64,000 nt of DNA, taken from positions 1 to 64,000 of the forward strand of contig JAEWOD010000042.1 in the NCBI GenBank assembly GCA_023461035.1, read 5' to 3'. Made by a program: the position numbers and the translations under genes. The notes under the pieces were generated by a model. It was not told the origin of the DNA. It made no database searches and saw only the letters and a list, made by a program, of their open reading frames with translations. Each line of letters starts with the position of its first letter. The first letter of the stretch is position 1. Shown here piece after piece: positions 8,172-16,329 of the stretch. This stretch comes from Bacteroidota bacterium (lineage in GTDB: Bacteria > Bacteroidota > Bacteroidia > Flavobacteriales > Weeksellaceae).

Positions 8172-9467
8172 ATGAAAAATTTTTACTTAAAAACGAAATT
8201 AGGAATAATCGGGGTGTTATTCTCCGTCATTTTATTCGGGCAGAATTATTCGTCCGGAATTTTTATACTCAATGAAGGAGGAGCCGGCTCCGGTAATGCT
8301 TCTCTTTCCTTTTTGAACCCGGAAGGCGAATTGGAAAATGATGCTTTTTCAAATGCCAATAGTGGATTGGAGCTGGGTGATACGGCTCAGGGACTGGGAG
8401 TATATGAAGGAAAGGTCTACATTGCCGTAAACATTTCCCATACGGTTGTAATCGCAGACCAAACAACTTTGGAGCACATCACAACCATTTCGGAAGGTAT
8501 TCAAAACCCACGATACATTACGTTTAAAGATGAATTTGCCTATGTGACCTGCTGGGGAAATCCCGGCGACCCGAGTACCTCTTATGTTGCGGTTATCGAT
8601 TTGAATACAAATGCTGTAGATCATACAATTTCGGTCACAGAAGGTCCGGAAACCATTTTGGAACATGACGGAAAGCTTTATGTTGCGCACAAAGGCGGAT
8701 ACGGACAGGGAAATACCGTTTCGGTTATTGACATTGCGACCGAAGAAGTTACTTCCGTAACGGTAGGCGATGTGCCGAATTCTATGGTTGTATTGGATAA
8801 CACACTTTATGTTTTATGTGCGGGAAATCCGTCTTGGTCACCCGATCCTACAAACAGTAGTTTCTATAAAATCAATTTAGAAACAGTTGAGCCGGAGCTC
8901 ATTTTTGATTTCAGTTTACAAGGCCCGGCATTTTTAAGTTATGACGGAGAGAGTTCTTTTTACTATACATCCGGAAATCAGGTATTTAAAATGGACACAA
9001 CGGCAACGGAAGTTCCTGCAGAATATTTCATCCAGACCCCCATAGAAGGCTGGGGTGGTGCCTATGGCTTCAATGTGATCAACGGAGTGGCGTATGTAGC
9101 GGATGCCGGTGATTATGTTTCGCCCGGAACCGTTTATACATATAGCGCCGATAACGGTGCAGAAATAGATAGCTATACCGTAGGCATTATTCCAAACGGA
9201 TTCTACCTGAGCGAACACATTGATATGGGCGTTTCCGATGCGGCATTTGCCCAAGTTCAAATTTATCCTAACCCGGCTTCTGACCTATTCTACGTGGATG
9301 CAAAAGACGTTTCAGACGTAAAAATTTATGATTTGACGGGAAGAATACTTAAATCCACTTCAAACGTTTCAGGCGGAATCAAAGTAAACGATTTGCCAAA
9401 AGGCGTTTATATCGTGAAAGTTCAATCCGGAAAATCTATTCTTACTAAAAAATTAATCATCAGATAA
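8172..9467 (+). CDS. Second BtuG-like beta-propeller, exported by T9SS
   Basis: This 431-residue protein has a signal peptide without a lipobox (ending ILFGQ) and a propeller clearly related to the preceding lipoprotein: FILNEGGAGSGNASLSFL matches FVLNEGGYTYNNASVSFI, and GIIPNGFYL matches GIIPNGVYF. Instead of a lipid anchor it carries a T9SS type A sorting domain from about residue 352 (VQIYPNPASDLFYVDAKDV to LTKKLIIR). It probably arose by duplication of the lipoprotein gene plus a change of export route. Likely role: corrinoid capture at or beyond the cell surface. It lies 34 bases after the lipoprotein gene in the B12 operon. Confidence 0.82.
   Translation: MKNFYLKTKLGIIGVLFSVILFGQNYSSGIFILNEGGAGSGNASLSFLNPEGELENDAFSNANSGLELGDTAQGLGVYEGKVYIAVNISHTVVIADQTTLEHITTISEGIQNPRYITFKDEFAYVTCWGNPGDPSTSYVAVIDLNTNAVDHTISVTEGPETILEHDGKLYVAHKGGYGQGNTVSVIDIATEEVTSVTVGDVPNSMVVLDNTLYVLCAGNPSWSPDPTNSSFYKINLETVEPELIFDFSLQGPAFLSYDGESSFYYTSGNQVFKMDTTATEVPAEYFIQTPIEGWGGAYGFNVINGVAYVADAGDYVSPGTVYTYSADNGAEIDSYTVGIIPNGFYLSEHIDMGVSDAAFAQVQIYPNPASDLFYVDAKDVSDVKIYDLTGRILKSTSNVSGGIKVNDLPKGVYIVKVQSGKSILTKKLIIR
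9225..9467 (+). repeat. T9SS sorting-domain repeat, copy 1
   Basis: These 243 bases encode the C-terminal domain of the secreted propeller and match 10360-10602 at all but about ten positions by hand count, far closer than the rest of the two genes. This points to recent duplication or gene conversion of the sorting-signal module. Confidence 0.9.
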
Positions 9468-9477
9468 TTCAAACAAA

Positions 9478-10602
9478 ATGAAAAAGGTTTTATTTCTGTT
9501 TTCAATTCTAATTTCCACATTTTTCTATGCTCAGTTTACGGGTGAAGATGTAAAATACTTTGTGGGAGAAGGAACCCAAACGGCTTACCTGATCGTCGAT
9601 TTTAAAGACGGAACTGATGACCGTTCTTACGCTTGGGGATTTCATTTTGACGAAGGAGAAACACTTAGTTTTGCCGATATGCTGATTGCGATAGATGATG
9701 CAGAACCCAATTTTTCACATGAAACCAGCTTTGGAGGCGGGTTTTTGGACGATATCATATTTAATTCCCATAGCGGTCTTGCGTCCAACCCGGATTGGTG
9801 GAGTACTTGGTCGGGAGATACTTCGGAGACCATGACCATGAATGCAGGGATTTCAGAAACACTGGTGGATGGAAGATGGTACGGGACTTCTTACGGATTT
9901 TCCAATCCGGGGCCGGAACATCCCTTTACGCCGATTCCTGCTTATCATTCCCTTTGGTTTTCGGCAAGTGACATGATAACTTGGGTAGGAGAAGGTGAAA
10001 ACCAAAGCATCGTCATCGTGGACTTTGGAACCGATACAAGCGGAGATGCGGATTCTTTTGCTTTTGGGATTCAGTACGGAGCCTCTTCGATTTCGATTCA
10101 GGATGCCTTGGAGCTGATTCAAACCCATGTAGTTGATTTCAGCTACGAACTGGATGAAAACGGTGTAGTGGAAATTTCATGGAACGGATTTACCGGAACT
10201 GCAACCGAAGAAAATCCATGGAAAACCTATACCGGAACCGATTTGTCAAATTGGGTTACGGCGACCGACGTATTAAATGTTAACCTAGAAAACGGACAAT
10301 GGTTAGGTTTCAGCTTTGGAGAAAGAAGGCCGTTCATACCGACTGATGAAGCCGTTGAAATGGGCGTTTCCGACTCGCCATTTACCCAAGTTCAAATTTA
10401 TCCTAACCCGGCTTCTGACATATTCTACGTGGATGCAAAAGACATTTCAGACGTAAAAATTTATGATTTGACGGGAAGAATTCTTAAATCCACTTCAAAC
10501 GTTTCCGGCGGAATCAAAGTAAACGATTTGCCAAAAGGCGTTTATGTCGTGAAAGTTCAATCCGGAAAATCTATTCTTACTAAAAAATTAATCATCAGAT
10601 GA
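9478..10602 (+). CDS. T9SS-secreted protein with two internal repeats, B12 operon
   Basis: No named family is recognised. The 374-residue protein has a signal peptide (MKKVLFLFSILISTFFYAQF), two related halves of about 140 residues, and a T9SS type A domain. The halves align at VKYFVGEGTQTAYLIVDFKDG and ITWVGEGENQSIVIVDFGTD, then YAWGFHFDEGETLSFADMLI and FAFGIQYGASSISIQDALEL, and each ends with a W-rich stretch and a GRWYG / GQWLG turn. It is the fourth gene under the cobalamin riboswitch, 10 bases after the propeller. A corrinoid-binding or corrinoid-release role is plausible from position only. It overlaps the next gene by ATGA, suggesting translational coupling. Confidence 0.75.
   Translation: MKKVLFLFSILISTFFYAQFTGEDVKYFVGEGTQTAYLIVDFKDGTDDRSYAWGFHFDEGETLSFADMLIAIDDAEPNFSHETSFGGGFLDDIIFNSHSGLASNPDWWSTWSGDTSETMTMNAGISETLVDGRWYGTSYGFSNPGPEHPFTPIPAYHSLWFSASDMITWVGEGENQSIVIVDFGTDTSGDADSFAFGIQYGASSISIQDALELIQTHVVDFSYELDENGVVEISWNGFTGTATEENPWKTYTGTDLSNWVTATDVLNVNLENGQWLGFSFGERRPFIPTDEAVEMGVSDSPFTQVQIYPNPASDIFYVDAKDISDVKIYDLTGRILKSTSNVSGGIKVNDLPKGVYVVKVQSGKSILTKKLIIR
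10360..10602 (+). repeat. T9SS sorting-domain repeat, copy 2
   Basis: Second copy of the 243-base sorting-domain segment seen at 9225-9467. The copies end AGATAA and AGATGA; the change creates the stop/start overlap with the next gene. Confidence 0.9.
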
Positions 10603-11576
10603 AAATAATAATTTCTTTTTTCATACTTGTTCAATTCGGACTGGCAATAGGACAATCTTATCCGCCTGCGGCGGGGCAGGAAGGGTCCACAGCCATTCCG
10701 CATGACAGTGATTTATTCATTGCATGGGCTTCGGGTTCAAGCATCGAACGGGGACTGATCAATATTGCAGACCCGGAAGCCGAAGACCAAGGCAGCAACT
10801 ATGCTTCATACGGCCAACCCGAATCTGCTTTGGGTATTGCCGATAATGACGTAGTCAGCTTAGGAGATGCCGGAACCGCGGTTTTGACCTTTGAAATGCC
10901 AATCGGGAACGGTTCGGGATATGATTTTGCCGTTTTTGAAAACGGTTTCAGCGATACCTTTCTGGAACTGGCTTTTGTGGAAGTAAGTTCGGACGGCACA
11001 AATTTTTTCCGATTTCCTTCCCATAGCGAAACACAGACAGACGAACAGGTAGGTGGATTTGATTTGTTAGACCCCAGGTATCTGAATAATTTCGCAGGAA
11101 AATACCGCGCCTATTTCGGGACACCTTTCGATTTGGACGATCTGGAAGATGACCCGTTACTCAACAAAAATGCAATAACCCATATTCGTTTGGTGGACGT
11201 GGTGGGAAGCATAGATCCACAATATGCAACACATGATTCTCACGGAAATGCGGTGAACGACCCTTTCCCTACTCCATTTTGGTCAAGCGGATTTGATTTG
11301 GATGCTGTTGGTGTTATAAACGAATCCGATATGAGTGTTTCTGACGTTTCTTCGGCTTCCATAAAAATTTATCCGAATCCGGCTAAAAATAATTTTTTCG
11401 TAGGGACAAAAGACAAATTGGAATTGAGAATTGTAGATACCACAGGGCGTTTGGTTATGCAAACGGTTTCCGAAAACAATCATTCCATTGACATTTCTCA
11501 ATTGGAAAAAGGAATGTATTTCGTCGAAATTAAAATTGGCACAAAAAAAACACTACATAAATTGATTAAAAAATAA
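10599..11576 (+). CDS. T9SS-secreted protein of a conserved unnamed beta-sandwich-like family
   Basis: This 325-residue protein has a signal peptide (MKIIISFFILVQFGLAIGQ), a domain of about 220 residues, and a T9SS type A domain (IKIYPNPAKNNFFVGTKDKL to LHKLIKK). The central domain includes SLGDAGTAVLTFEMPI, YDFAVFENGFSDTFLELAFV, EVSSDGTNFFRFPS and THIRLVDVVGS. Its alternating hydrophobic strands suggest a ligand-binding beta-sandwich, and similar sequences occur in secreted proteins of several bacterial phyla, but I cannot name the domain. It is the last gene of the riboswitch operon and starts inside the stop of the preceding gene. A role in surface handling of cobalamin or a carrier of it is inferred from the operon only. 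Confidence 0.75.
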   Translation: MKIIISFFILVQFGLAIGQSYPPAAGQEGSTAIPHDSDLFIAWASGSSIERGLINIADPEAEDQGSNYASYGQPESALGIADNDVVSLGDAGTAVLTFEMPIGNGSGYDFAVFENGFSDTFLELAFVEVSSDGTNFFRFPSHSETQTDEQVGGFDLLDPRYLNNFAGKYRAYFGTPFDLDDLEDDPLLNKNAITHIRLVDVVGSIDPQYATHDSHGNAVNDPFPTPFWSSGFDLDAVGVINESDMSVSDVSSASIKIYPNPAKNNFFVGTKDKLELRIVDTTGRLVMQTVSENNHSIDISQLEKGMYFVEIKIGTKKTLHKLIKK

Positions 11577-11599
11577 ATTATTAAAAAATTCAAATTTAG

Positions 11600-11626
11600 C
11601 CCCGAAACTTTCTTTCGGGGTTTTTT
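11600..11626 (+). terminator. Terminator of the cobalamin operon
   Basis: CCCCGAAA / TTTCGGGG stem followed by six T, 24 bases after the last stop of the operon. Confidence 0.9.
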
Positions 11627-11667
11627 CGTTCTTTTTTGTATCTTGTTCCCACTAAAAACAACAGAAT

Positions 11668-12474
11668 ATGAAAAAATACTTCATCGTATTATTTGGTGCT
11701 TCTTTACTCTTAACTCACAGTTGTAAAAATGCCCCGGAAGGAAGCCCTTCTGAAGAGCAATCCATCGAAACGGTAAGCACGGATTCGGGCGATAAAGTCC
11801 TGCTTCGTCTAAAGCCCAAAGTAGGCGATAACCAAAAAATGTTAATGGTAATGGACATGAACTCTTCAGGAGCACAAGCCATGAACATGAAAATGAGCGC
11901 CGATATGGACATGAAAGTAACCGGAAAAGAAGGGGTTGTTTATGACTACGAATTGAAATACAACTCCATCAAAATGGATATGAATGCGGGAGGGATGGAG
12001 ATTTCATACGACTCCCAAGCCAAAGAACATACCGGAATGGGTGCCATGATGCATGAACAGATGAAAACTTTTTTTGACAATCCGATGTCGATGAAAATGG
12101 ACGAGCGCGGAAAAGTTTCGGAATTTAAACTTCCGGGCAATATGTCTGCTCAACAAATGGGCGATATGGGCTCTATGTCCATCCCACTTCCGGAAGGGCC
12201 GGTAGGTGTGGGTGATTCATGGACGGCCGATAGAACCATGGACGGTACGGGACTTATGAAAATGAACATGAAAGTGGAAAAAATCACGGTGGATGATGTT
12301 GTAATCGGAACAACGGGCGACCTGACCGATGATGCCGGAAATAAAATCGGGACGTTTGACGGAAATTATAAATTGGATCGAAACAGCGGACTGACCAAAG
12401 ACGGAACCATGAACATGGATATGACCGTGGAAAATATGCCGGTAAAAATGAAAGTAAATTTTAAAACTTTGTAA
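11668..12474 (+). CDS. Methionine-rich lipoprotein, DUF6263-like
   Basis: This 268-residue protein has a lipobox (LLLTHSCKN, Cys19). Its mature part is strikingly rich in methionine: MNMKMSADMDMKV, HTGMGAMMHEQMK, MNMDMTVENMPVKMK. The layout, with LLRLKPKVGDNQKMLMVMDM followed by a VGVGDSWTADRTMDG motif, fits the DUF6263 family of Bacteroidota, whose function is unknown. Methionine clusters could coordinate copper or silver or act as oxidant sinks, but this is speculation. It is monocistronic, with its own terminator, after the B12 operon terminator. Confidence 0.75.
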   Translation: MKKYFIVLFGASLLLTHSCKNAPEGSPSEEQSIETVSTDSGDKVLLRLKPKVGDNQKMLMVMDMNSSGAQAMNMKMSADMDMKVTGKEGVVYDYELKYNSIKMDMNAGGMEISYDSQAKEHTGMGAMMHEQMKTFFDNPMSMKMDERGKVSEFKLPGNMSAQQMGDMGSMSIPLPEGPVGVGDSWTADRTMDGTGLMKMNMKVEKITVDDVVIGTTGDLTDDAGNKIGTFDGNYKLDRNSGLTKDGTMNMDMTVENMPVKMKVNFKTL

Positions 12475-12501
12475 GAATTCTTTAGGATTAAAACCTTTTA
12501 G

Positions 12502-12526
12502 CCCCGTCATTCTACGGGGTTTTTTT
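12502..12526 (+). terminator. Terminator of the Met-rich lipoprotein gene
   Basis: CCCCGT / ACGGGG stem followed by a run of seven T, 27 bases past the stop and just before the convergent holB stop. Confidence 0.85.
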
Positions 12527-12530
12527 ATGC

Positions 12531-13655
12531 TTAAACCGCCTTTTTATGCAGGTACCTTGTCAATTTGATAGACAAATCCAGCAAAACGATTTTCGCATTG
12601 GCGTTTCTTTCTATGTGATAAGAAGATTCATTTAATTCATCCAATATGTCAGAAATATTGGCTCCATGAATAAACGGTGCAAATTTATCCCAATTAAAAC
12701 CTTCGGCTCCCAATTGCATATAAACCAATTGTTCTGTTTGATAATTCTTTAACAATGCCTGACGGAAAATTTCGGAGCAATAATGCAAAAACTGTTTTTG
12801 CTTTTCTCTGGGCCAGCTGCTGATTTCATTTGCCCATTTGACCAGGTTTTTCAAAACCGAAGGATTTTTAGCCGCCATAAAAGCATTTCGAACCCAACTC
12901 ACAAAATAAGACTCAAATTCTTCATTAGCTGAATCAGTATTTTTCAAGGCTTCCCTCAAATTTCCGTTGGATGCCTGCGAAATCCTTTTGGCTTCTTGAG
13001 ATTCCAGTCCTTTTTTATCTTCCAAATAAAGGGCGATTTCATCATCGCTTAAGCGGTTCAGTTTCACCAATTGACATCGGGAAATAATGGTCGGCAGAAG
13101 AGATTCTTCCCGCTCAGTGACCAATAGAAAAACGGTCTTTTGAGGTGGTTCTTCGATTATTTTCAGTAATTTATTGGCTGCGGCATCGTTCATCATTTCG
13201 GGAAGCCAAATAACCACAAATTTGTAACTTCCTTCATAACTGTTCAAAGACAGAAATTTGACAATTTCCTGCGCCTCATAAACATTTAAAATGCCTTGTT
13301 TTTTTTCTACTTCTAAAAATTCCAGCCAGTCATATAAACTCCCAAAAGGATTTTCCATGATGAACTCCCGAAATTCTTTGATGAAATGATTGCTAATGGG
13401 ATTGGAGAATTTTTCAGACGAAGTAACAGGAAATGAAAAATGGATGTCAGGATGTTGTAGTGAAGCCACTTTATTTCGGGCATTTTCGCCTTTTTCCGAA
13501 GCAAGGATTTCCCCTGCATAAGCAATCGCAAATGATAAAGCTCCCCAACCATTTTCACCGGAAAAAAGTTGTGCATGACTAATCCTGTTTTCTGAAATCG
13601 AAGCCATTAATGCTTCTTTTATTTCCTTATGTCCTACTAAATTTTCCCAAAGCAT
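12531..13655 (-). CDS. holB: DNA polymerase III delta' subunit
   Basis: Clamp-loader subunit of 374 residues from the chosen start. The AAA+ fold is visible: MLWENLVGHKEIKEAL at the N-terminus, SHAQLFSGENGWGALSFAIAY where the Walker A should be, AANKLLKIIEEPPQKTVFLLV, and the SRC motif in TIISRCQLVKL. The P-loop lacks the GKT triplet, as expected for delta', which does not hydrolyse ATP. The longer frame from 13700 adds 15 residues without family support; ATG at 13655 follows a GGGG-containing ribosome-binding stretch. It converges on the Met-rich lipoprotein gene. Confidence 0.93.
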   Translation of the reverse strand: MLWENLVGHKEIKEALMASISENRISHAQLFSGENGWGALSFAIAYAGEILASEKGENARNKVASLQHPDIHFSFPVTSSEKFSNPISNHFIKEFREFIMENPFGSLYDWLEFLEVEKKQGILNVYEAQEIVKFLSLNSYEGSYKFVVIWLPEMMNDAAANKLLKIIEEPPQKTVFLLVTEREESLLPTIISRCQLVKLNRLSDDEIALYLEDKKGLESQEAKRISQASNGNLREALKNTDSANEEFESYFVSWVRNAFMAAKNPSVLKNLVKWANEISSWPREKQKQFLHYCSEIFRQALLKNYQTEQLVYMQLGAEGFNWDKFAPFIHGANISDILDELNESSYHIERNANAKIVLLDLSIKLTRYLHKKAV

Positions 13656-14057
13656 CCCCAAAAATAACTTTTTAACCTGAGAGTTCGACTTTATAAACAT
13701 TAAGAATTAAGAAAATGATGAACGATGTTGGTCATTTAATGTTGAAAATCGATTCATTAAGATTGTTTTAAGGTCAACAAGTTGATTAAGAAAATTCTTA
13801 AATCCGCTGCGGCGGATTCCTTTCAAAAACTTAATCGTTGTTACATTCTAAATGTCTTAATGTTTTAAATTATGTATTGTATTGATAATGAGTAATTTAT
13901 AAATTACAAATGTATGAAAATGACTTTTTTTAATTTTATAGATACTTTTTAATTATTTAGATTTTGAATCCTTTGATTTGCCTTATTTTTATTGTGTTTC
14001 TGTATATTTACGAGGAAATAATTTGAATGGAATTATTAAAAACAATAAATAACACAC
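13656..14057. other. Divergent intergenic region holB / prolyl oligopeptidase
   Basis: No gene is seen in about 400 AT-rich bases that must hold the promoters of the two divergent genes. The only structural feature is an isolated GC-rich inverted repeat at 13801-13818 (aatccgc/gcggatt arms). No full TTG/TAnnTTTG promoter was found with confidence. Confidence 0.45.
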
Positions 14058-16163
14058 ATGAAAAAACGAATTTTTATTTTTATAAACATCGGATTGGCTA
14101 TGAATCTTATGGCGCAGGACTTTAATGGGCAATACCCCGAAACAAAAAAAGGAAAGCAAGTGGATGAATTTTTCGGCGTAAGTATAGAAGATCCTTATCG
14201 CTGGCTGGAAGATGATTTAGCGGCAGACACAAAAAGCTGGGTAGAAACGCAAAACAAAACCACTTTTGGGTATTTGGATCAAATTCCGTTTCGGGATAAA
14301 TTGAATAAAGAATTGACCGAATTATGGAATTATGAAAAAATTTCATCTCCGTTTAAAGAAGGTGATTATACCTATTTCTATAAAAATGACGGTCTTCAGC
14401 AACATTCTGTTTTGTATAGAAACGGAAAATCGGGGAAAGAAGAAGTCTTTTTGGATCCCAATTCTTTCTCCAAAGACGGTTCTGTTTCTTTGGCAGGAAT
14501 AAGTTTTTCCAAAGACGGTTCGCTTTGTGCTTATCAGATTTCGGAAGGCGGATCTGACTGGAGAAAAGTAATCGTTTTGCAAACGGCCGATAAAAAACAG
14601 GTGGGCGATACGCTTCGCGATGTGAAATTCAGCGGAACATCCTGGAAAGGAAACGAAGGATTTTATTATTCAAGTTATGATAAACCCAAAGGAAGCGAAC
14701 TTTCTGAAATGACAGATAAACACAAACTCTTTTTCCATAAACTCAATACGCCGCAAAAAGACGATGTTTTGATTTTCGGCGGAGAAAAGACTCCGAGAAG
14801 ATACATCGGTGGCGGCGTGACCGAGGATGAACGTTTTTTAGTGATTTCAACTGCGGTTTCGACTACCGGAAACGAACTTTATATTCAGGATTTAACAAAA
14901 CCCAACGCACCCATTGTTCCTATCGTGGACAATTTTGATTTCTCGACGGATTTTGTGGACAATGAAGGAGACGAATTGTTTTTGTCCACTAACTTAAATG
15001 CGCCCAATAACCGTTTGGTAAAAGTAAATGTAAAAAATCCAAAACCTGAAAACTGGAAAGACGTAATTCCTGAAAACGAAAATGTTCTAAGCATTTCAAC
15101 TGCAGGCGGATATATTTTTGCGCACTATATGAAAGATGCATTGGATTTGGTACAGCAATTTGACCATAAAGGCACAAAAATCCGTGATATTCAATTGCCG
15201 GGACAGGGCTCTGCCGGCGGATTTTCAGGCAAAAAAGAGGAGAAGAAAATCTATTACAGCTTCAGTAATTATGTAACACCGGGAACCATTTTTGATTATG
15301 ATGTCGAAACCGGAAAATCCGGTCTTTATAAAAAACCCGCCATTAAATTTGATCCAAATAATTATGAATCCAAACAGGTTTTCTATACATCACACGACGG
15401 AACCAAAGTGCCGATGATGATTTCGTACAAAAAAGGAATCAAACTGGACGGTAAGAATCCTACGATTTTATACGGATACGGCGGATTTAACATCAGTCTT
15501 ACACCTTCATTCAGTGTTTCCAATGCGGTTTGGATGGAAAACGGGGGGATTTATGCCGTTCCCAATTTGCGTGGTGGTGGCGAATATGGAAAAGTATGGC
15601 ATGACGGTGGCCGCCAATTGCATAAACTTAATGTGTTCAAAGATTTCATTGCAGCTGCAGAATATTTGAAAAAAGAAAAATATACCTCAACCGACTATTT
15701 AGCACTTTCAGGTGGCTCCAATGGCGGACTTTTGGTGGGGGCAACGATGACCATAAAACCGGACGTAGCAAAGGTTGCCTTGCCGGCGGTTGGTGTTTTG
15801 GATATGCTGCGTTATCATACTTTTACGGCAGGAGCAGGCTGGGCATATGATTATGGAACGGCCAATGACAATAAAGAAATGTTTGAATATCTGAAAGGAT
15901 ATTCGCCTGTTCATAATGTGAAAAAAGGCGTTTGCTATCCGGCGACAATGGTAACGACGGGTGATCATGATGACCGCGTAGTTCCGGCACATAGTTATAA
16001 ATTTGCAGCCGAATTACAAGCCAAACAAGGCTGTAAAAACCCTGTCCTGATACGAATCGACACCAAGGCCGGTCATGGAGCAGGAAAATCGACGGAAGCT
16101 ATTATAAACGAAACGGCAGATAAATTTGCCTTTACGCTCTATAATATGGGCATTTCGAAATAA
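14058..16163 (+). CDS. Prolyl oligopeptidase (S9A serine peptidase), exported
   Basis: This 701-residue enzyme cleaves peptides after proline. A signal peptide (MKKRIFIFINIGLAMNLMAQD) places it in the periplasm, as in Flavobacterium meningosepticum prolyl endopeptidase, which has a similar length. The N-terminal segment DPYRWLED is the S9A signature, followed by a seven-bladed propeller. The catalytic domain has YGYGGFNISLTPSF, nucleophile Ser in SGGSNGGLLVG, Asp in GDHDDRVVP, and His in AGHGAGKS. All triad residues are present. It is a single-gene unit with its own terminator and has no T9SS domain. Confidence 0.95.
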   Translation: MKKRIFIFINIGLAMNLMAQDFNGQYPETKKGKQVDEFFGVSIEDPYRWLEDDLAADTKSWVETQNKTTFGYLDQIPFRDKLNKELTELWNYEKISSPFKEGDYTYFYKNDGLQQHSVLYRNGKSGKEEVFLDPNSFSKDGSVSLAGISFSKDGSLCAYQISEGGSDWRKVIVLQTADKKQVGDTLRDVKFSGTSWKGNEGFYYSSYDKPKGSELSEMTDKHKLFFHKLNTPQKDDVLIFGGEKTPRRYIGGGVTEDERFLVISTAVSTTGNELYIQDLTKPNAPIVPIVDNFDFSTDFVDNEGDELFLSTNLNAPNNRLVKVNVKNPKPENWKDVIPENENVLSISTAGGYIFAHYMKDALDLVQQFDHKGTKIRDIQLPGQGSAGGFSGKKEEKKIYYSFSNYVTPGTIFDYDVETGKSGLYKKPAIKFDPNNYESKQVFYTSHDGTKVPMMISYKKGIKLDGKNPTILYGYGGFNISLTPSFSVSNAVWMENGGIYAVPNLRGGGEYGKVWHDGGRQLHKLNVFKDFIAAAEYLKKEKYTSTDYLALSGGSNGGLLVGATMTIKPDVAKVALPAVGVLDMLRYHTFTAGAGWAYDYGTANDNKEMFEYLKGYSPVHNVKKGVCYPATMVTTGDHDDRVVPAHSYKFAAELQAKQGCKNPVLIRIDTKAGHGAGKSTEAIINETADKFAFTLYNMGISK

Positions 16164-16183
16164 GAATTAGAACTATTGTCTCT

Positions 16184-16215
16184 AAAAATGCCTGCTTTCG
16201 CAAGGCATTTTTTTT
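16184..16215 (+). terminator. Terminator of the prolyl oligopeptidase gene
   Basis: AATGCC...GGCATT stem with an inner TGC/GCA pairing, followed by a run of T. Confidence 0.85.
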
Positions 16216-16329
16216 AAGCATCCTTTTAGGAGTTGATATATATCATAAAAAAATTATAAATGCCATTCGGCTTTGAACATTGAGTTAAATTTCCTTATTT
16301 TCGTCGGATTTAACAACAAAATATAATTT

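Noticed and set aside
13801..13818. Isolated GC-rich palindrome in the holB spacer
   Set aside because: Single copy seen, no T-run, and not close enough to a gene end for a terminator; too little evidence to call it an operator or repeat.
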